Positions 59,356-64,000 of a DNA stretch of 64,000 nt are shown here, piece after piece. Source of the DNA: JAJZSS01 sp964463505 (lineage in GTDB: Bacteria > Chloroflexota > Anaerolineae > Anaerolineales > UBA4823). The DNA lies in the NCBI GenBank assembly GCA_964463505.1, contig CAYXDC010000004.1:30897-94896 (forward strand). The letters run 5' to 3'. Below the pieces are notes generated by a model that made no database searches, had not been told where the DNA came from, and was given only the letters and a program-made list of their open reading frames with translations. A program made the translations under genes and the position numbers. Each line of letters starts with the position of its first letter. Position 1 is the stretch's first letter.

Positions 59356-60486
59356 ATGGATAATAAAACTTCGATCTCCTGGCGACACTTTGATTTCTGG
59401 CTCTTAGGCGCAGTGGCCTTACTGGTGATCTTTGGTATCACCATGATACGCTCGGCTGTCGCAGGGAATATTGAGCTGGAAGAGTTGGATGTCGTTACTC
59501 GCCAATTGATCTTCGCAATTGGTGGTTTTGTTGTCGTACTGATCACCGCATCTATTGATTATCGATTGTGGGCGTCTGTCAGCCGAACCCTTTACCTGGG
59601 AACTGCAATACTGCTCGCTGTATTGACGGTGGTGGGAGCGGCTTTGTTCGGTTCAGCGCGCTGGTTTGACACCGGCGTTATCCTGATCCAACCCTCCGAA
59701 ATCGCCAAAATCGTTTTGATCCTGGTATTAGCAGATTATTTCAGCCGTAACCAGGAAAATATCCGTGATATTCATTGGGTAATCCGCAGCTTTCTGATGG
59801 CAATGGGGATCATCATCTGGGTGATCCTGCAGCCCAACCTATCCACGTCTATCGTGATGCTGGTGCTGTGGTTTGCCATGTTGTGGGCGGCTGGTCTGCG
59901 CGTCAAACATCTGGTCACCTTTGGCGGCGGCGGATTGGTGATCCTGGCTTTATTGACGCCTATCCTGATCAACGCTGATATTATTAAAGGCTACCAACTC
60001 GATCGAGTCACCAACTTCTTATTCCCTGATCCTAACGCCAGCTATGGCGAGACCTACAACATTGAACAGGCTCTGATCAGCATCGGCTCAGGCGGCTGGT
60101 TTGGGCAGGGCTATGGGCATGGCTCGCAGGTGCAATTGCGCTTCTTAAAGGTGCGCACCTCAGACTTCATTTATTCAGCCATGGCAGAAGAGTTTGGCTT
60201 TGTGGGTGTTATCCTGGTGACGCTGGTATTGGTATTCGTGATCTATCGCTGTATGCGAGCCGCGCGCCTATCGCAGGACACATTCGGGGCATTGATCGCC
60301 TATGGGGTTGCCACACTGCTGGCATTCCAGGCAGCAGTTAATATCGGGGTGAACCTGAATATGCTGCCTGCAACAGGCCTTACTTTCCCGTTTGTGAGCT
60401 ATGGCGGCAGCTCGTTGTTATCATCTCTGATTGGGATTGGACTGGTCGAGAGTATCATTTTAAGGCACCGATCCCTGGAATTTTAA
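59356..60486 (+). CDS. rodA: Rod shape-determining polymerase RodA (SEDS family)
   Basis: 376 residues with about 10 membrane helices. SEDS family motifs: SARWFDTGVILIQPSEIAKI, FMVG-like LQPNLSTSIVM and the C-terminal NIGVNLNMLPATGLTFPFVS YGGSS region. It is the glycosyltransferase that builds side-wall glycan with PBP2. Separated from mrdA by min genes. The start is plausible at ATG 59356, though no clear ribosome site is seen. FtsW is the alternative identity; the mre context favours RodA. Confidence 0.93.
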   Translation: MDNKTSISWRHFDFWLLGAVALLVIFGITMIRSAVAGNIELEELDVVTRQLIFAIGGFVVVLITASIDYRLWASVSRTLYLGTAILLAVLTVVGAALFGSARWFDTGVILIQPSEIAKIVLILVLADYFSRNQENIRDIHWVIRSFLMAMGIIIWVILQPNLSTSIVMLVLWFAMLWAAGLRVKHLVTFGGGGLVILALLTPILINADIIKGYQLDRVTNFLFPDPNASYGETYNIEQALISIGSGGWFGQGYGHGSQVQLRFLKVRTSDFIYSAMAEEFGFVGVILVTLVLVFVIYRCMRAARLSQDTFGALIAYGVATLLAFQAAVNIGVNLNMLPATGLTFPFVSYGGSSLLSSLIGIGLVESIILRHRSLEF

Positions 60487-60540
60487 ATTCAGGCCGCCGC
60501 ATGGCGTGCTGGTTGATTGTCTGGTTCTAGGAGCATTCCG

Positions 60541-62031
60541 ATGACATCCCTCCCCCCTGCGCGTGTACGCTTTGCACCCTCCCCCACCGGTCACACCCAC
60601 CTGGGCAGCGCCCGGACTGCCCTGTACGACTTGCTGCTGGCGCGCCAGACCGGCGGGCAGTTCATCTTACGCATTGAAGACACAGACCGCAAACGTTACG
60701 TGCCTGGAGCGGAAGAAGAACTAAAAGCCAGCCTGCGCTGGCTGGGATTGCAATGGGATGAAGGTGTGGATGTGGGCGGACCGCATGGACCTTACCGCCA
60801 GTCGGAACGCAGTGAGATCTACCAGCAAGCTGCCCAACAACTGGTGAATATGGGCAAGGCTTATCCTTGCTTCTGCACCTCAGAGCGTCTGGAGCAAGTA
60901 CGCCAGCAGCAGATCGCTGCTAAAATCCCATCTCATTATGATGGCACCTGCCGCGCGCTGGACCCAGACGAGGCCAGCGCCCGCGTGGCGCGTGGTGAGC
61001 GGCATGTAATCCGCTTTCGCACGCCAAGAACAGGCAGCATCGTGGTCCATGACTACCTGCGTGGTGCAATCGAGGTTGAAAACGCTACTCTAGACGACAG
61101 CATCCTGGTCAAGTCCGATGGGTTAGCGCTCTATCATCTGGCAGCCATGGTCGATGACCACCTTATGAACATCACGCACGTGATCCGCGGGTCAGAATGG
61201 CTGCCATCGTTTCCATTGCATACGCATATATACCAGGCTTTCGGTTGGCAGCAGCCTGAATGGGTGCACCTGTCTTTATTTCTCAAACCCAGTGGAAAAG
61301 GTAAGATGAGTAAGCGCGATACAGCCGCGTTTAAGGAAGGTGGGCATTCAATTTTCGTTAATGAGCTGCGCGAGCTGGGTTATATCCCCGAAGGTGTGAT
61401 TAATTGGATCGCCCTGATGGGTTGGAGCTACGATGCTCATACCGAATTTTTCACGCTTCCCGACCTGGTAGAGAAATTCAGCATCGACCGATTAAATCCC
61501 TCTCCAGCAGCCATCAACTTCACCAAACTGGATCATTTCAATGGATTGCATATTCGCAATTTACCCGTAGAAGACCTGGCGCAACGGCTCAAACCTTTTT
61601 TTGTGGATGCCGGTTATCAGGTGGATGAAGAAAAATTATCAAAAGTGACACGCATCATCCAGATCCGCATCGTCACCCTGGATGAGGCTATCCCGATGGC
61701 AGGCTTCTTCTTTCAGGATGAAGTATACCCTGAGCCTGCCGAGCTGATTGGGAAAGGCTTGAGCACAACGGAATCTGCCCAGGTAGCTCGCCGCGCTTTA
61801 GCTATCCTGGAGGACTTTCCAGAGCTCAACCCAGAAATCGCCGAAGAACCGCTGCGTTTGCTGGCGGAGGAGTTGGGTCTAAAGGTGGGAGTACTATTTG
61901 GGATATTACGTAGCGCTGTGACCGGGCAGTCCGTCAGCCCGCCGCTGTTTGAGAGTATGGAGATTATCGGGCGCGAAAAAGTGTTGCAGCGTGTCCGTCA
62001 GGCAATTGAAGTGCTGGTGAATTTAGGCTAA
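60541..62031 (+). CDS. gltX: Glutamyl-tRNA synthetase
   Basis: 496 residues from ATG 60541 (AGGAG upstream); eight upstream codons are rejected. The HIGH signature is HLGSARTALYD, and the KMSKS signature is KMSKRDTAA. FILRIEDTDRKRY and TLDDSILVKSDGLALYHLA are typical of class I glutamyl enzymes. It charges tRNA-Glu; because glnS is also present, the enzyme need not be non-discriminating. Convergent with glnS. Confidence 0.96.
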   Translation: MTSLPPARVRFAPSPTGHTHLGSARTALYDLLLARQTGGQFILRIEDTDRKRYVPGAEEELKASLRWLGLQWDEGVDVGGPHGPYRQSERSEIYQQAAQQLVNMGKAYPCFCTSERLEQVRQQQIAAKIPSHYDGTCRALDPDEASARVARGERHVIRFRTPRTGSIVVHDYLRGAIEVENATLDDSILVKSDGLALYHLAAMVDDHLMNITHVIRGSEWLPSFPLHTHIYQAFGWQQPEWVHLSLFLKPSGKGKMSKRDTAAFKEGGHSIFVNELRELGYIPEGVINWIALMGWSYDAHTEFFTLPDLVEKFSIDRLNPSPAAINFTKLDHFNGLHIRNLPVEDLAQRLKPFFVDAGYQVDEEKLSKVTRIIQIRIVTLDEAIPMAGFFFQDEVYPEPAELIGKGLSTTESAQVARRALAILEDFPELNPEIAEEPLRLLAEELGLKVGVLFGILRSAVTGQSVSPPLFESMEIIGREKVLQRVRQAIEVLVNLG

Positions 62032-62041
62032 CAACGATAAC

Positions 62042-62074
62042 AAAAAAAATGCCCCCAATCATGCAGGTGGGCGC
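62042..62074 (-). terminator. Probable terminator of glnS
   Basis: On the minus strand GCGCCCACC and GGGGGC can pair imperfectly around a TGCATGATT loop, followed by ATTTTTTTTG. The stem is weak but the T run is strong. It lies about 50 nt beyond the glnS stop. Confidence 0.5.
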
Positions 62075-62123
62075 AGATACTGAAGAAATTTAATTGCGCC
62101 CATCCGCCTCATCTGCTGGACGT

Positions 62124-63836
62124 TTATTCCGGTCCACTTTTTTCGATCTTAGCCCACGAATCCTTCAATCCGACCGTGCGATTAAAGACCAGACGTTCGA
62201 GCGTGCTGTCCGAGTCTAGGCAAAAATAGCCCTGGCGTTCAAACTGCACACGCGCGTCCGCTTCCAGGCGTGTGACAGCCGGCTCGAGATAGGCGGGGTA
62301 GAGTACCTGCAACGATTCAGGGTTCAGGTTCGACTTCCAATCCTGGCCGTCTTCGACATCACCAGGGTCTGCTTTGTTGAATAGGCGATCGTACAGGCGC
62401 ACTTCCACCGGAACCGCATGCTGGGCTGAGACCCAGTGCAGGGTAGCCTTAACTTTGCGACCATCCGGTGCATCGCCGCCGCGCGTTGCCGGGTCGTAGG
62501 TACAATGTAATTCCACCACTTCGCCGTTATCGTCTTTGATCACATCCACGCAAGTGATGAAATAAGCATAACGCAAGCGCACTTCCCGTCCAGGAGCCAG
62601 GCGAAAGAATTTCTTGGGTGGTTCTTCTCGAAAATCGTCCTTTTCGATATAGAGTACCTTCGAGAACGGAACCTGACGAGTGCCCATGGAGGCATCTTCG
62701 GGGTTATTGATCGCCTCCATCATTTCTACCTGATCATCCGGATAATTCGTAATAACGACTTTGAGTGGATTCAGCACCCCCATTACCCGTGGGGCGTGTT
62801 GGTTCAGGTCCTGGCGAATACAATATTCCAATAGCGCTACATCCACGACACTATCGTTCTTGGCAATTCCAATGCGGGAGGCAAATTCCCGGATCGCTTC
62901 CGGTGTATACCCACGCCGGCGCAGTCCAGAAATGGTAGGCATGCGTGGATCATCCCAACCGCTGACCAGTTTCTCATTCACCAACTGCAACAGTTTGCGT
63001 TTGCTGAGCACAGTATAGGTCAGGTTCAAGCGGGCAAACTCGATCTGGCGCGGGTGGTAAATTTCTAATTCGTCCATGAACCAATCGTAGAGCGGGCGGT
63101 GGTCTTCAAACTCCAGGGTGCAAATGGAGTGTGTAATACGCTCAATGGAATCCGATTGTCCGTGGGCGAAGTCATACATCGGATAAATACACCATTTATC
63201 ACCTGTGCGATGGTGGGACTGGAACAGGATGCGATACAGCACGGGGTCACGCATATTCAGGTTGCCAGAGGTCATATCGACCTTGGCGCGCAGCACACGT
63301 GAGCCCTCAGGCAACTCGCCTTCCGCCATGCGTAAGAAAAGGTTCAGGTTCTCTTCGATCGAGCGATTGCGGTAAGGACTTTCCCTTCCTGGTTCGGTGA
63401 GCGTGCCGCGGTACTGCCTGATCTCATCGGCAGTCAGGTCATCCACATAGGCTTTACCCTTCTGGATAAGTTTGATCGCCCACTGGAAAAGCTGATCGAA
63501 ATAATCCGATGCGTAAAACAGACGCTCCTCCCAATCAAAGCCCAGCCAGCGAATATCTGCCAGGATCGAATCGACATATTCCTGCTCTTCCTTGGTCGGA
63601 TTGGTATCATCGAAACGCACGTTACACAGCCCACCGAAATCCTGGGCTATGCCAAAGTTTAAGCAGATGGACTTGGCATGGCCGATGTGCAGATAGCCAT
63701 TCGGCTCAGGTGGAAAGCGGGTATGCACCCGGCCACCAAAACGACCGCTGCGGATGTCTTCCTGAATCGCGGCGCGGATGAAATCAGTTGGCATATTACT
63801 TTCATTGGTCGGAGTAGCTACGTTCGAATCAGTCAT
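62124..63836 (-). CDS. glnS: Glutaminyl-tRNA synthetase
   Basis: 570 residues. The HIGH signature is PNGYLHIGHAK, the KMSKS-like loop is VLSKRKL, and the C-terminal anticodon-binding beta barrels include EKDDFREEPPKKFFRLAPG. It charges tRNA-Gln directly, avoiding the GatCAB route. Bacterial glnS is widely held to be of eukaryotic origin by transfer. The ATG at 63836 lies 6 nt after an AAGG-like element; a second ATG at codon 15 is a possible start. TATAAT at 63886-63881 may be its -10 box. Confidence 0.95.
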   Translation of the reverse strand: MTDSNVATPTNESNMPTDFIRAAIQEDIRSGRFGGRVHTRFPPEPNGYLHIGHAKSICLNFGIAQDFGGLCNVRFDDTNPTKEEQEYVDSILADIRWLGFDWEERLFYASDYFDQLFQWAIKLIQKGKAYVDDLTADEIRQYRGTLTEPGRESPYRNRSIEENLNLFLRMAEGELPEGSRVLRAKVDMTSGNLNMRDPVLYRILFQSHHRTGDKWCIYPMYDFAHGQSDSIERITHSICTLEFEDHRPLYDWFMDELEIYHPRQIEFARLNLTYTVLSKRKLLQLVNEKLVSGWDDPRMPTISGLRRRGYTPEAIREFASRIGIAKNDSVVDVALLEYCIRQDLNQHAPRVMGVLNPLKVVITNYPDDQVEMMEAINNPEDASMGTRQVPFSKVLYIEKDDFREEPPKKFFRLAPGREVRLRYAYFITCVDVIKDDNGEVVELHCTYDPATRGGDAPDGRKVKATLHWVSAQHAVPVEVRLYDRLFNKADPGDVEDGQDWKSNLNPESLQVLYPAYLEPAVTRLEADARVQFERQGYFCLDSDSTLERLVFNRTVGLKDSWAKIEKSGPE

Positions 63837-63948
63837 TTAGATTACCTTAGGCAAAGAATAGTGGAGCTTAATAAGTGCCTATTATAACAAACTCCTCATC
63901 GGAGTCTGCATTTTGAGCAGGGTCCGTCCAGCAGGCAGGAAATTACGT
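63837..63948. other. Intergenic spacer upstream of glnS
   Basis: It contains TATAAT on the minus strand (63886-63881), without a convincing -35 box, as the likely glnS start region. Nothing else is recognisable. Confidence 0.4.
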
Positions 63949-63977
63949 TTGACGAACATAATCCTGCGTGGTACAAT
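63949..63977 (+). promoter_or_regulatory. Consensus promoter pointing out of the window
   Basis: TTGACG (63949-63954) and TACAAT (63972-63977) are exactly 17 nt apart. Start near 63984. The 17 transcribed bases visible do not show a ribosome site or start codon, so the gene or stable RNA it serves lies beyond the window edge. Confidence 0.65.
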
Positions 63978-64000
63978 CATGCTCGCTCAGTTGGGGGTTC

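Overview
The window looks like a chromosomal segment of an uncultured member of Chloroflexota, probably Anaerolineae. That is inferred from a NuoC-NuoD fusion, secreted proteins with Thr/Ala/Pro-rich 'TPTAT'-type linkers, a MinCDE/MreBCD/RodA/PBP2 cluster and moderately GC-rich DNA; no rRNA or tRNA gene is present to confirm it. A run of exactly 100 N flanked by an identical 55-bp direct repeat (5163-5372) marks a scaffold join in a draft, probably metagenomic, assembly. Nearly all of the rest is dense, intact, operonic coding sequence. I see no CRISPR array, prophage or complete transposon.

Layout: 1-5100 holds a cut-off acidic gene, a MaoC hydratase, a GH63-like glycosidase, two overlapping cyclic-di-AMP PII-like receptor genes, an AMMECR1 gene and a flavin reductase. 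5373-8090 is the rpsF-ssb-rpsR operon followed by a PPIC-type foldase. 16300-8130 (minus) is a possible single operon moaC - moaD/moaE fusion - thrC - fabF - rnc - smc ending at a strong bidirectional terminator; an ADP-ribosylglycohydrolase lies upstream. 28277-17389 (minus) is a nine-gene beta-oxidation operon with a TetR repressor at its head, a palindromic operator at its start site, two acyl-CoA dehydrogenases separated by a perfect 14-bp stem-loop, a FadN-type bifunctional enzyme, a thiolase and an SCP2 protein, closed by a 12-bp-stem terminator.

28478-40246 is a mixed accessory stretch: an ANKH/MATE-like membrane protein, a LysE exporter, a fused E1 alpha-beta 2-oxoacid dehydrogenase, a thrombospondin-type-3 secreted protein, an aldo/keto reductase, a redoxin lipoprotein whose active-site codon is an in-frame TGA followed by a SECIS-like hairpin (a probable selenoprotein), an HD-GYP response regulator, an MBL hydrolase, a sirtuin and a histidine ammonia-lyase-like enzyme.

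41019-45684 is the most coherent regulatory unit. A SufR-like regulator with three C-terminal cysteines is divergent from iscX - nuoB - nuoCD - nuoI - mrp, which joins iron-sulfur assembly factors to the iron-sulfur core of complex I. Then come ricT (PSP1), a PIG-L deacetylase, an M20 amidohydrolase, a GntR regulator with a candidate operator upstream of korAB, the complete cell-shape and septum-placement operon mreBCD-mrdA-minCDE-rodA, and convergent gltX and glnS. A consensus promoter points out of the right edge.

Recurrent promoters fit TTGAC(C/G)-N16/17-TAnAAT, and three of them would start transcription on or within 2 nt of the start codon, which suggests leaderless mRNAs. The strongest candidates for new biology are the selenocysteine redoxin, the Fe-S-sensing complex I operon, the paired acyl-CoA dehydrogenases and the asymmetric c-di-AMP receptor pair.
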